Assembly (NCBI GenBank): GCA_013822765.1
Contig: PNKY01000010.1
Location: 124,001-188,000, forward strand
Reading direction: 5' to 3'
Length of the DNA: 64,000 nucleotides
Source: Rhodospirillum sp.
GTDB taxonomy: Bacteria > Pseudomonadota > Alphaproteobacteria > Dongiales > Dongiaceae
In this document: in pieces, positions 45,178-52,364 of the stretch
Position numbering within the stretch: position 1 is the first letter of the stretch
How the letters are laid out: each line of letters opens with the position of its first letter
Made by a program: the position numbers and the translations under genes
The notes under the pieces: generated by a model
The model's input: only the letters and a program-made list of their open reading frames with translations
What the model was told of the DNA's origin: nothing
Databases searched by the model: none

Positions 45178-45414
45178 ATGAAGTCGCATGCCAATGGAAT
45201 GCTGGACCTGGTTCCCCGGAGCGGTCTGGCCCACCTCATCGCAGCCGATCTTGTGCCTGTGCTGGATCGCATGATCGAAGCCCCGATCGCCTGGCTGGAG
45301 CGTATGCGCGAACGCCAGCAGTTGGCCGGCCTCAGCGACGATATGCTGAAGGATATCGGCGTCAGCCGCGCCGACGTCGAGCATGTGGTTGAGAAGCCGT
45401 TCTGGCGTTCGTAG
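45178..45414 (+). CDS. DUF1127 domain protein, second of a tandem pair
   Basis: A 78-residue protein. Its C-terminus, LAGLSDDMLKDIGVSRADVE ending KPFWRS, parallels the preceding gene's ending KPFWRA, showing tandem duplication. It also keeps the amphipathic N-terminal extension. AAGGAG at 7-nt spacing decides the start at 45178; the open frame further upstream is spurious. Confidence 0.83.
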   Translation: MKSHANGMLDLVPRSGLAHLIAADLVPVLDRMIEAPIAWLERMRERQQLAGLSDDMLKDIGVSRADVEHVVEKPFWRS

Positions 45415-45417
45415 CCT

Positions 45418-46545
45418 TTAACGCTGGCCTTGAGGGCGACGCAGGCCCTCAAGGCCCTGGAACTCGACGAACTTGGTCATGGTCGACCACAGATAATCCC
45501 CGAAGTAAAATGGCGTGAACCGCGGCGCGCCGGACAACGGCAGAGGCTCGATCAAGGCATCGGCCCTGGCGTCGTAGAAGAACGGTATCGAATACCGTTC
45601 TTCGCCGCGGCCGATCACCCGATGCTCGGTCGCCTTGATGCGGCCGCCGGTCCACATCTCCAGCAGCTTCCCGAAATTGATCGCCAGCGTGCCTTCCTCC
45701 GGCGGCACGTCGAGCCAGCCGCCGTCAGCGGCGCGCGCCTGCAGGCCCGCAACGCCGTCCTGGGCCAGCAAGGTCATGAGGCCCGAATCGACATGGGCGC
45801 GTCCGAGCAGGTAGTGGCGCTCGCCCCGATGCGCGACCCACAGCTTGTCCTCCGGAATGCCGGCCATCGAAGCCGGCGGCCGCACCGGGTAGTGGATCAG
45901 CCGCAGGGTCGAGATGCCGCCGGCAAAGGTGGCGTCGAAAATCCGCTCCGGCAGACCGAGCCCGCGCGCCAACGCGTGCATCAGGACCTGGGCCACGCGT
46001 TCCATCGCCTTGAAATAGGCGGCGGCTGCGGCGCGCCAGCCGGCTAGTTCGGTCTCCCGCGGGAGTGGGGTCGCTTCGCGCAGCGGATCGGTTGGATCGA
46101 CCACGCTCCTTCCGAAAGCGAGATCGGGGCCGAGATCGATGCCTTCCTTGTAGGTCTCGTGCCCGTTCTGCAGCGGGAACCAACCGCGATAGACATTGCG
46201 GTGCGCGGGATCGAATTTCTGGCGCCACAGCCGGCGCGTCTCCCCGGCCGGCAGGTCGAACAGGCGCAGCAGCGCGCGGCGGGACGCCGGATCGATCAGC
46301 ACCTCGGGCGGCAGGCCGCAGATGGTCATGAAGCCGCTGAACCCGGCGGCCGCGATGATGGCGGCATCGGTTGCCGCGTGCTCGGCAGACTCCGAGAACA
46401 GTGCAGAAATATCGATCCGGGGGACCACGTGCTTGCTCGCGCTGGACACAGGGCATTGGAGCGGTGCCGGGGCCGGCGCGTCAAATGCCAAATGGCAAGC
46501 GCCGCTTGCAGAAATGCGATGGCGCGACCTGTTATGCTGGTTCAC
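45418..46545 (-). CDS. Isopenicillin N synthase-like Fe(II)/2-oxoglutarate oxygenase
   Basis: A 375-residue oxygenase. The C-terminal double-stranded beta-helix holds H-x-D in GRAHVDSGLMTLLAQD, the third His in KATEHRVIGRGEERYSIPFF, and R-x-S within that stretch, all for iron and 2-oxoglutarate. VPRIDISALFS near residue 42 is the family's N-terminal strand. The GTG start at 46545 gives a ~38-residue extra tail, so a later start (near VSSASKH) is possible. It is divergent from the DinB gene. The substrate is unknown. Confidence 0.85.
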   Translation of the reverse strand: MNQHNRSRHRISASGACHLAFDAPAPAPLQCPVSSASKHVVPRIDISALFSESAEHAATDAAIIAAAGFSGFMTICGLPPEVLIDPASRRALLRLFDLPAGETRRLWRQKFDPAHRNVYRGWFPLQNGHETYKEGIDLGPDLAFGRSVVDPTDPLREATPLPRETELAGWRAAAAAYFKAMERVAQVLMHALARGLGLPERIFDATFAGGISTLRLIHYPVRPPASMAGIPEDKLWVAHRGERHYLLGRAHVDSGLMTLLAQDGVAGLQARAADGGWLDVPPEEGTLAINFGKLLEMWTGGRIKATEHRVIGRGEERYSIPFFYDARADALIEPLPLSGAPRFTPFYFGDYLWSTMTKFVEFQGLEGLRRPQGQR

Positions 46546-46633
46546 GCAGCCTGTCAGAAACGATCAATTGTCGCGGTGTGTGCGACCCGGCATGCTGGCA
46601 GTCTGGGATCTGTCACGGTCGAGAGCGGGAGCA

Positions 46634-47146
46634 ATGAAGGCGAACTTCCAGAGAATGGCGGCGTACAACCGCTGGGCCAACGCGCGGCTGTACGAGGCCG
46701 TCGGCAAGCTGCCGTCCGAGGAGTTCGCGGCGCCGCGCAGCGGGTTTTTCCCCTCCCTCCTCAAGACGCTCAATCACATCCTGGTCGGCGACACGGTTTG
46801 GATGGGCCGGCTCGACGGCGCCGGCTCCAGCATCACCAGCCTCGATCAGATCTTGCACACCGATCTTGCCGCGCTGAAGGCCGCGCGCACGGCCATGGAC
46901 GACCGGATCGTTGCGTTTGTCGACGCGGTTGCGCCGGCGCGCCTCGCGGAGGACCTGGTGTATCGCACGGTGGCCGGCGATCCGATGCGGACGCAGGTGG
47001 CGCAGGTGCTGGCGCATTTCTTCAATCACCAGACCCACCATCGCGGCCAGGCGCATGCGATGCTGTCCTCCACCGATGTCGCGCCGCCGTCGCTGGACCT
47101 GATTCTGTTTCTGCGCGATCATCCGAAAATTGCCGGCTTGCGGTGA
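46634..47146 (+). CDS. DinB family protein
   Basis: A 170-residue four-helix-bundle protein. It begins FQRMAAYNRWANARLYEAV and carries the metal-binding histidines LNHILVGDTVWMGRL and FFNHQTHHRGQAHAML. DinB/YfiT proteins are putative metal-dependent thiol transferases or hydrolases. ATG at 46634, preceded by GAGAGCGGGAG, is chosen over an open frame that extends far upstream. Confidence 0.9.
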   Translation: MKANFQRMAAYNRWANARLYEAVGKLPSEEFAAPRSGFFPSLLKTLNHILVGDTVWMGRLDGAGSSITSLDQILHTDLAALKAARTAMDDRIVAFVDAVAPARLAEDLVYRTVAGDPMRTQVAQVLAHFFNHQTHHRGQAHAMLSSTDVAPPSLDLILFLRDHPKIAGLR

Positions 47147-47174
47147 GAGTGCACCGCTCGTTGCCGTCTCTCAG

Positions 47175-47210
47175 CCGTCACCCTGGTTCAAGGCCGGGAT
47201 GACGGTGAGA
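47175..47210. repeat. Short palindromic repeat, family 2 (short copy)
   Basis: CCGTCA at 47175-47180 is inverted as TGACGG at 47200-47205. The segment 47188-47210 matches 49482-49504 at 21 of 23 positions. It lies between the DinB and LysE genes and is probably a dispersed intergenic repeat. Confidence 0.6.
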
Positions 47211-47243
47211 AAGTGGATGGACCTGAAATAAGGAACGACAGAT

Positions 47244-47888
47244 ATGGACCCCGCATTCTTCGCCCTCCTCAGCATTCTCGGCACGATCGCGGTTGGAGCG
47301 ATGAGCCCGGGTCCAAGCTTCGTGCTGGTCGTGCGCACCTCGGCCGCCTTGTCGCGGCGCGACGGTTTGGCTGCGGCCCTGGGCATGGGGATCGGCGGGC
47401 TCAGCTTCGCCTTGCTAGCGCTTGCCGGCTTGCAGGCGCTGCTCATGCAGGTGTCGTGGCTGTACCTGATCCTGAAGCTGGCGGGCGCGGCCTACCTCAT
47501 CTATCTCGGCTTCCGGATCTGGCGCGGCGCCGCTATCCCGCTCGCGATGTCGAACGATGGGCAGCCCGCCGGCGACGGCTGGCGCAAGAGCTTCGCCATC
47601 GGCCTCGCCACGCAGCTCAGCAATCCCAAGACCGCGATCTGGTACGCCAGCGTGTTCGCCGCCTTCCTGCCGGCGGACGTGCCGACCTGGATGCTCCTGG
47701 TCCTGCCGCCGTTGCTCTTCACCATCGAGTTCGGCTGGTACACCATTGTTGCTTTCGCCTTCTCCGCATCGAAGCCGCGCGCGATCTATCTCGGCGCCAA
47801 GCTGTGGATCGACCGCTTCGCCGGCGGCGTGGTCATGCTGCTGGGCGGCAAGCTGATCCTGGAAGCGGTGCGCGGCCGGGTCGCGTAG
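47244..47888 (+). CDS. LysE/RhtB family amino-acid exporter
   Basis: A 214-residue membrane protein with six helices. It has the family opening VGAMSPGPSFVLVVRTSAALS, the GAAYLIYLGFRIWRG block and a NPKTAIWYASVFAAFLP loop. Family members export basic or branched amino acids, or homoserine. It is followed 11 bp later by a proline dehydrogenase gene in the same direction, so an amino-acid-related operon is likely. Confidence 0.9.
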   Translation: MDPAFFALLSILGTIAVGAMSPGPSFVLVVRTSAALSRRDGLAAALGMGIGGLSFALLALAGLQALLMQVSWLYLILKLAGAAYLIYLGFRIWRGAAIPLAMSNDGQPAGDGWRKSFAIGLATQLSNPKTAIWYASVFAAFLPADVPTWMLLVLPPLLFTIEFGWYTIVAFAFSASKPRAIYLGAKLWIDRFAGGVVMLLGGKLILEAVRGRVA

Positions 47889-47899
47889 AGCGCCATCTC

Positions 47900-48853
47900 G
47901 TGAAACGGCTGTGGCAAAGCTGGATGATCGCGTTGGCGCGCTCGCCGCGCGTTACGCGCTGGATGCAAGGCAACCGCGCGACTGCGTCGATCGCGCGGCG
48001 CTTCGTGGCCGGCGCCGATGCCGCGCAGGCGATGAGCGTGGCGCGCGATCTGGAGCAGGCCGGCTTCAAGACCTCGCTTTACTATCTCGGCGAATATGTG
48101 AAGGACCCAGCGGTTGTCGCGGAGAACGGCCGGCAGAAGATCGCGGTCGCGGAAAGCCTGAGCGCGGCGCATCTGCAGATCCATGTCTCGATCGATTCGA
48201 CCCAGATCGGCTACGCGCTCGATGAGCAGGCGGGCCAGGCGCTCGCGCTCAAGATCGGTGCGCGCATCCGCGAACTGGGCCAGGCACATGGCGCGCCGCC
48301 GGTCCTGATGTTGAACATGGAGGATGCGGAGTATGTCGACCGCATTCTCGCCCTGCGCGCCAGCCTGCTCGCCGCCGGCGTGCCGGTGGCGCAGACACTG
48401 CAGGCATACCTGAAGCGCAGCGCCGACGACCTCGCACCGATCATCGCGGCCGGCGGGCAGGTGCGCCTGGTCAAGGGCGCGTTTGCTGATCCGAGGCCGC
48501 ACGCGCATCAGGGCAAGGCGGCGATCGATGCCAATTACCTGGTGCTGGCGCGCAAGATGCTGAGCGCGGAAGCGAGGGCGAGCGGCTTCCGCCCGGTGTT
48601 CGGCACGCATGACGAAGCGCTGACCGCGGAGATCCGCCGCATCGCCAGGAACGGCGGCTGGCAGCCCGGCCAGTATGAGTTCGAGATGCTTTATGGCGTG
48701 CGCACCGAGCTGCAGCGCCAGCTGCGCACCGCGGGCGAGCAGGTGCGGATCTATCTGCCCTATGGCCGCGACTGGTGGCCCTATGCCGTGCGCCGGGTCG
48801 GTGAAAGCCCGCGCAACGCCGCGCTGCTGGCGCGCGCGGTGGTCAGCGGCTGA
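47900..48853 (+). CDS. Proline dehydrogenase family flavoprotein (monofunctional)
   Basis: A 317-residue TIM-barrel enzyme that oxidises proline to pyrroline-5-carboxylate. Matching blocks are SLYYLGEYVKDP-like TSLYYLGEYV, LMLNMEDAEYVDRIL, VAQTLQAYLKRSADDL, VRLVKGAFADP and FEMLYGVRTELQRQL with the terminal YLPYGRDWWPYAVRRV. The active-site Arg pair lies in that last block. No P5C dehydrogenase domain is fused. GTG at 47900 gives a normal length; ATG at 47924 is an alternative. Confidence 0.88.
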   Translation: MKRLWQSWMIALARSPRVTRWMQGNRATASIARRFVAGADAAQAMSVARDLEQAGFKTSLYYLGEYVKDPAVVAENGRQKIAVAESLSAAHLQIHVSIDSTQIGYALDEQAGQALALKIGARIRELGQAHGAPPVLMLNMEDAEYVDRILALRASLLAAGVPVAQTLQAYLKRSADDLAPIIAAGGQVRLVKGAFADPRPHAHQGKAAIDANYLVLARKMLSAEARASGFRPVFGTHDEALTAEIRRIARNGGWQPGQYEFEMLYGVRTELQRQLRTAGEQVRIYLPYGRDWWPYAVRRVGESPRNAALLARAVVSG

Positions 48854-48854
48854 C

Positions 48855-49322
48855 TCAGCGGACCAGGCCGCCGCAATATTCCAGCCGATAGACCAGCGCG
48901 CCGTCGCGCATGATTCGTTCGGCGCCGCGGAAGGCCGCGAGGTCGCCCTCGCTGTCGTCGAGGTAGCGCAGGCCATCGCGGCCGAAGGCGCGCGGACCGC
49001 GGAACGGACGCTCCGCCTCCACGATATACAAGGCCTGCCGCAGGCAACTGTGGATGAGGGCGATGGCCGCCTCGTCGGTGACGGCGGGCGCGACACCGCC
49101 GCAATAGACCATGGACCAGATCACGCGATCATCCAGCGACACCGTCTCCTGACCGCTGAAGCGCGCCAAGCCGAAATGGACATCGCGATAGGCGAAGCGT
49201 TCGGCGCGATAGTCCCGCTGCCTGGCGCCGGTCAGTGCGGATGCGGAGGCTGACCCGTTGCCGTCGGAGGCATGGGTGTTGCGTTTGGCGGCAACCAGGA
49301 AGGCCGCGAGTTCGGCGTGCAT
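48855..49322 (-). CDS. DUF5680-like protein with an internal repeat
   Basis: A 155-residue protein matching the DUF5680 pattern (YRDVHFGLARFSGQETVSLD, then IWSMVYCGG). A second, weaker copy occupies the C-terminal half (YLDDSEGDLAAFRGAERI, then LVYRLEYCGG), so the protein appears built from two related units. The family has no assigned function. It is convergent with proline dehydrogenase with a 1-bp gap. Confidence 0.7.
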   Translation of the reverse strand: MHAELAAFLVAAKRNTHASDGNGSASASALTGARQRDYRAERFAYRDVHFGLARFSGQETVSLDDRVIWSMVYCGGVAPAVTDEAAIALIHSCLRQALYIVEAERPFRGPRAFGRDGLRYLDDSEGDLAAFRGAERIMRDGALVYRLEYCGGLVR

Positions 49323-49399
49323 CGATCCTCATCGGTCAGTGCTTCTCTGGGATACACAGGGCCTGTGTCAGATGCTGGCATGACTATGACGCCCCCATT

Positions 49400-49504
49400 C
49401 GTCATCCCGGACAGCCGCGTCAGCGGCGTGATCCAGGATCCATTCATCCGCCGCAGGTGGGACTGCGGAATGGTCCCGGGCTCAAGGCCGGGGTGACGGT
49501 GGGA
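49400..49504. repeat. Palindromic intergenic repeat, family 2 (long copy)
   Basis: An element of about 100 bp with imperfect inverted ends CGTCATCCCGG (49400-49410) and CCGGGGTGACG. Its right part repeats the segment found at 47188-47210. Its ends resemble those of family 1 (CGTCAT/ATGACG). It fills most of the gap between DUF5680 and infC. Confidence 0.65.
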
Positions 49505-49533
49505 GCGATACGCGGCGCATTGCTCGGGCAATG

Positions 49534-49564
49534 AAAAAAGGCGCCGATCCACATCGGCGCCTTT
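49534..49564 (-). terminator. Rho-independent terminator of infC
   Basis: A perfect 12-bp stem AAAGGCGCCGAT / ATCGGCGCCTTT with a 4-nt loop is followed on the minus strand by a run of six T. It lies 24 bp past the infC stop. Confidence 0.92.
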
Positions 49565-49587
49565 CGCGATTCTCGGCTGTGCCCGCC

Positions 49588-50130
49588 CTACTTCGGCGAG
49601 ATCACCATGATCATCTGGCGGCCTTCCATCTTGGGATGCGATTCGACCTTGGCGACAGCGTCCAGGTCGGCCCTCACCTTGTCGAGCACCTTCACGCCGA
49701 GCTCTTGGTGCGCCATCTCGCGGCCGCGGAAGCGCATGGTGATCTTCACCTTGTCGCCTTCCTCGAGGAAGCGGTGGACGCTCCGCATCTTCACCTCGTA
49801 GTCGTGGATGTCGATGCCGGGGCGCAGCTTGATCTCCTTGACCTCGATGACCTTCTGCTTCTTGCGCGCTTCGTTCTTGCGCTTCTGCTCTTCGTATTTG
49901 AACTTGCCGAGATCGAGGATCTTGCAGACCGGTGGCTCAGCGTTGGGCGAAACCTCAACCAGATCGAGGCCGGCGTCGGCGGCCATGCTGATGGCTTCCC
50001 GGGTCGTCACGACCCCTACCATGCTGCCGTCTTCGCGCACGAGGCGCACGTTCGGGACATTGATCTGGTGATTGACGCGCGGTCCATCGTTGCGGGACGG
50101 CGCGGGCTCCTGGGCAGGCATTCTAGCTAT
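49588..50130 (-). CDS. infC: Translation initiation factor IF-3, probable ATA start
   Basis: IF-3 proofreads the start codon on the 30S subunit. The 180-residue protein has the N-terminal domain (VNHQINVPNVRLVREDGSMV, GLDLVEVSPNAEPPVCKILD), the basic linker (KYEEQKRKNEARKKQ) and the C-terminal domain (KITMRFRGREMAHQELG). An AGGAG ribosome site sits 6 nt before an ATA at 50130-50128, but 15 nt before the ATG at 50121. Because E. coli infC uses the poor start AUU for autoregulation, ATA is chosen here; ATG gives 177 residues. It appears monocistronic. Confidence 0.9.
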   Translation of the reverse strand: MARMPAQEPAPSRNDGPRVNHQINVPNVRLVREDGSMVGVVTTREAISMAADAGLDLVEVSPNAEPPVCKILDLGKFKYEEQKRKNEARKKQKVIEVKEIKLRPGIDIHDYEVKMRSVHRFLEEGDKVKITMRFRGREMAHQELGVKVLDKVRADLDAVAKVESHPKMEGRQMIMVISPK

Positions 50131-50261
50131 GGAAGGCTCCTAAAGGCTGTTAAGGGCTTGAAATGATAGCACGCAATCAAGCCAAGCCCGATTGCGCGCA
50201 AACCATTATGCCATAGCGGTGAAAGCGGGGGGAAGGGGTGACCGGGGGCCACCCCCTTCTG

Positions 50262-50282
50262 GGCCGCACGGGGGGTGCGGCC
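50262..50282 (-). terminator. Hairpin after the acidic-protein gene
   Basis: GGCCGCAC / GTGCGGCC with a 5-nt loop lies just past the stop of the minus-strand acidic gene. A second G/C-rich stem follows at about 50233-50258. There is no U-run. Confidence 0.45.
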
Positions 50283-50290
50283 GCTCTGCG

Positions 50291-50866
50291 CTACTGGGCC
50301 GGAGCGTCGCCCGAACCCTGGTCCGGCGTCCCGTCGTCGTCGCCGGGTGTCTCGGTGCCAGGGGCGTCGCCAGGGCCCTGGTCCGGCGTCCCGTCGTCGT
50401 CGCCAGGGACGATCACGCCACCGTCGCCGTCCTCGTCATCACCCGCTTCGTGGTCATCGCCGTTTTCGTCGTCGCCGGCCTCGTCATCGCCAGCTTCATG
50501 GTCATCGCCGTGCTCGTCGTCGCCGGCGTCGTGATGGTCGTCGCCGCCTTCGCCGGGGCCGCTGTTGTCGCTGCCTGGACCACTGTTGCCGCCTTCGTGG
50601 TCGTCGCCGCCATGCTCGCCGCCGTCACCGCCGCCGCCCTCGCCACCCCCTTCGCCGCCACCGCCTTCTCCGCCACCGCCTTCTCCGCCCTCACCACCGT
50701 CGGCGAAGGCCTTGGACAGGACAAACGGGCTGTGCAGGCTCACCGGCAAAGCGGCCGCAAAGCCGATGGCCAAGGCGGCCAAGGCGGCCGATTGGAGCAG
50801 GCGGCGCATGCGCTTCTGGGCGTCGTTCGGGGTCGCCGAAAATTGCTGGCTGGAAATGGGATCCAT
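50291..50866 (-). CDS. Exported low-complexity Gly/Asp/Glu/His-rich protein
   Basis: A 191-residue protein. A signal peptide or anchor spans ~24-55 (ALAALAIGFAAALPVSL), after which the sequence is almost only G, E, D and H. First come GEGG-type repeats, then D-D-H/E runs such as HEAGDDE, then two copies of a 20-residue unit containing PGDDDGTPDQG. Strongly acidic with His, it could bind metal ions or form a flexible gel; RTX nonapeptides are absent. It is divergent from a PepSY-like gene and an OmpR-type two-component system that probably regulates it. Confidence 0.7.
   Translation of the reverse strand: MDPISSQQFSATPNDAQKRMRRLLQSAALAALAIGFAAALPVSLHSPFVLSKAFADGGEGGEGGGGEGGGGEGGGEGGGGDGGEHGGDDHEGGNSGPGSDNSGPGEGGDDHHDAGDDEHGDDHEAGDDEAGDDENGDDHEAGDDEDGDGGVIVPGDDDGTPDQGPGDAPGTETPGDDDGTPDQGSGDAPAQ
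50302..50404. repeat. 60-bp tandem repeat within the acidic-protein gene
   Basis: Two units of exactly 60 bp (50302-50344 matching 50362-50404) share a 29-bp perfect core at 50316 and 50376. They encode two 20-residue blocks at the protein's C-terminus and may be prone to slippage. Confidence 0.8.
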
Positions 50867-50928
50867 CGTTCTATCCTCCTAAAAAGGGCGCTGGGGCCGG
50901 CCCTCGACCGGCCTGAAAAGGAGGTTAG

Positions 50929-50977
50929 CCGCCTCATCCTGAAGCCAGGCTGAGGCGGAATTTAAGGCTGGTTTCAG
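50929..50977. promoter_or_regulatory. Nested inverted repeats in the divergent acidic/PepSY promoter
   Basis: CCGCCTCA (50929) is inverted as TGAGGCGG (50951), and CTGAAGCCAG (50939) as CTGGTTTCAG (50968, 9 of 10). They lie in the 134-bp gap between the divergent genes and are candidate sites for the adjacent response regulator. Confidence 0.45.
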
Positions 50978-51000
50978 CTTGGGAATGCCAGAGTGCGGCC

Positions 51001-51699
51001 ATGACGCGCGCGCGACCCGATCATCGAAGGAAGGTCACGGTGCCAGCCCTGCTGGCGACCGCGTCCCTGATCGCCCTGCTGGCGGGCATGCCGGAGGCGG
51101 CGGCCGAGGACTGCTCCGTGCAGGCGCCTCCGCCTGCGAATCTCGCCACCCCCAGCATGGTCTACGAGACCCTGAGCGCCCGCACCAACGCACAGTTGCT
51201 GGCCATGGCCTTCATGCGCAAGCCGGTGGAGCAGGCTTGTGCCTGGATCTATGAGGTTCGGTTGATGACCGCGTCGGGCTCGGTGGTGGAACTGGACTTC
51301 AACGCCGACGGCCTCGGACTCGTCGGGGCGCGCGGTCCGCAGGACGATCGCGACGCCGCAGACCTGGTCAGGACCCTTGGCGGCGATGCCGCGGTCCTCA
51401 CGGTAGGGACCAAGGAAGAAACCCGCGGCAAAGGCTCCAATACCGCCACGGGCAGCGGAAAGGGCAGCGGCCAGGGCAGTGGCAGCGATGACGGTGGTGA
51501 TGGCGGCGACGATGGCGGGGAAGGCGGCGAGGGCGGCAATTCCGGCAGCGGCAGCAGTGGATCCGGCGAAGGCGGTGACGGCAGCGGCGAGGGCGGCAAT
51601 TCCGGCAGCGGCGGTGGCGGCAACAGCGGATCGGGTGGCGGGGGCGAGGGTGGCGGTGGTGAAGGCGGCGGCAGTGAAGGCGGCGAGGGCGGCGACTGA
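51001..51699 (+). CDS. PepSY-like exported protein with Gly/Ser/Glu-rich tail
   Basis: A 232-residue protein. A signal peptide ends EAAAEDC. A folded part (~40-130) includes CAWIYEVRLMTASGSVVELDF and NADGLGLVGARG, resembling a PepSY domain. The last ~95 residues are low-complexity (GSGKGSGQGSG, GEGGEGG repeats), echoing the acidic protein on the other strand. It overlaps the response-regulator gene by one base, so it is the first gene of that operon. GTG at 51040 has a stronger ribosome site but would remove the basic start of the signal peptide. Confidence 0.75.
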   Translation: MTRARPDHRRKVTVPALLATASLIALLAGMPEAAAEDCSVQAPPPANLATPSMVYETLSARTNAQLLAMAFMRKPVEQACAWIYEVRLMTASGSVVELDFNADGLGLVGARGPQDDRDAADLVRTLGGDAAVLTVGTKEETRGKGSNTATGSGKGSGQGSGSDDGGDGGDDGGEGGEGGNSGSGSSGSGEGGDGSGEGGNSGSGGGGNSGSGGGGEGGGGEGGGSEGGEGGD

Positions 51700-52364
51700 T
51701 GCGCGTGCTGGTGGTTGAGGACGATCGCCAGATCAGCCGGCAGCTCGTGCAGGCGCTGATGACGCATGGCTATGTGGCCGACACCGCGCGCAACGGCGAG
51801 GACGGGCGTTTCCTCGGCCAGACCGAAACCTATGACGCCATCATCCTCGATCTCGGCTTGCCCGTGCTGGACGGGCTTTCGGTGCTGCAAGGTTGGCGGC
51901 AGGAGGGATTGAAGACGCCGGTGCTGGTGTTGACCGCGCGCGATACCTGGTCCGACAAGGTGAAGGGCCTGCGCGCCGGCGCCGACGACTATCTTGCCAA
52001 GCCGTTCCACATGGAGGAGCTGATCGCGCGGGTGGAAGCGCTGATCCGGCGCGACAAGGGCTCGGTGCGCTCGCTGCTCACCAGCGGCGAGGTCCAGCTC
52101 GATGCGGCGACCGGACGGGTGACACGGCGCGGCGAGGCCGTGATCCTGACGGCGCTCGAGCACAGGCTGCTGGCCTATCTCATGCATCGGCCGGGCGCGA
52201 TCGTCTCCAAGGCCGAGCTGACCGAGCACATCTACGACCAGGATTTCGACAAGGATTCGAACGTCATCGAGGTGCTGGTGAACCGGCTGCGCAAGAAATT
52301 CGGCGCCGGTTTCATCACGACCCGACGCGGCCTCGGCTACATGATCGGCGACGATGCAGCCTGA
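51699..52364 (+). CDS. OmpR-family response regulator
   Basis: A 221-residue regulator. The receiver has LVVEDDRQISRQ, phospho-Asp51 in AIILDLGLPV, the switch Thr in VLVLTARDTWS and Lys in YLAKPFHMEEL. The winged helix follows with LTALEHRLLAYLMHRPGAIV and VNRLRKKFGAGFITTRRGLGY. It resembles the PhoP/QseB-like group. It overlaps both neighbours (PepSY protein by 1 bp, kinase by 11 bp), so all three are co-translated. Confidence 0.92.
   Translation: MRVLVVEDDRQISRQLVQALMTHGYVADTARNGEDGRFLGQTETYDAIILDLGLPVLDGLSVLQGWRQEGLKTPVLVLTARDTWSDKVKGLRAGADDYLAKPFHMEELIARVEALIRRDKGSVRSLLTSGEVQLDAATGRVTRRGEAVILTALEHRLLAYLMHRPGAIVSKAELTEHIYDQDFDKDSNVIEVLVNRLRKKFGAGFITTRRGLGYMIGDDAA

Noticed and set aside
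50440..50540. Repeats resembling a CRISPR array
   Set aside because: They are codon-level repeats of a D/E/H-rich protein, with unit sizes and spacing unlike CRISPR.
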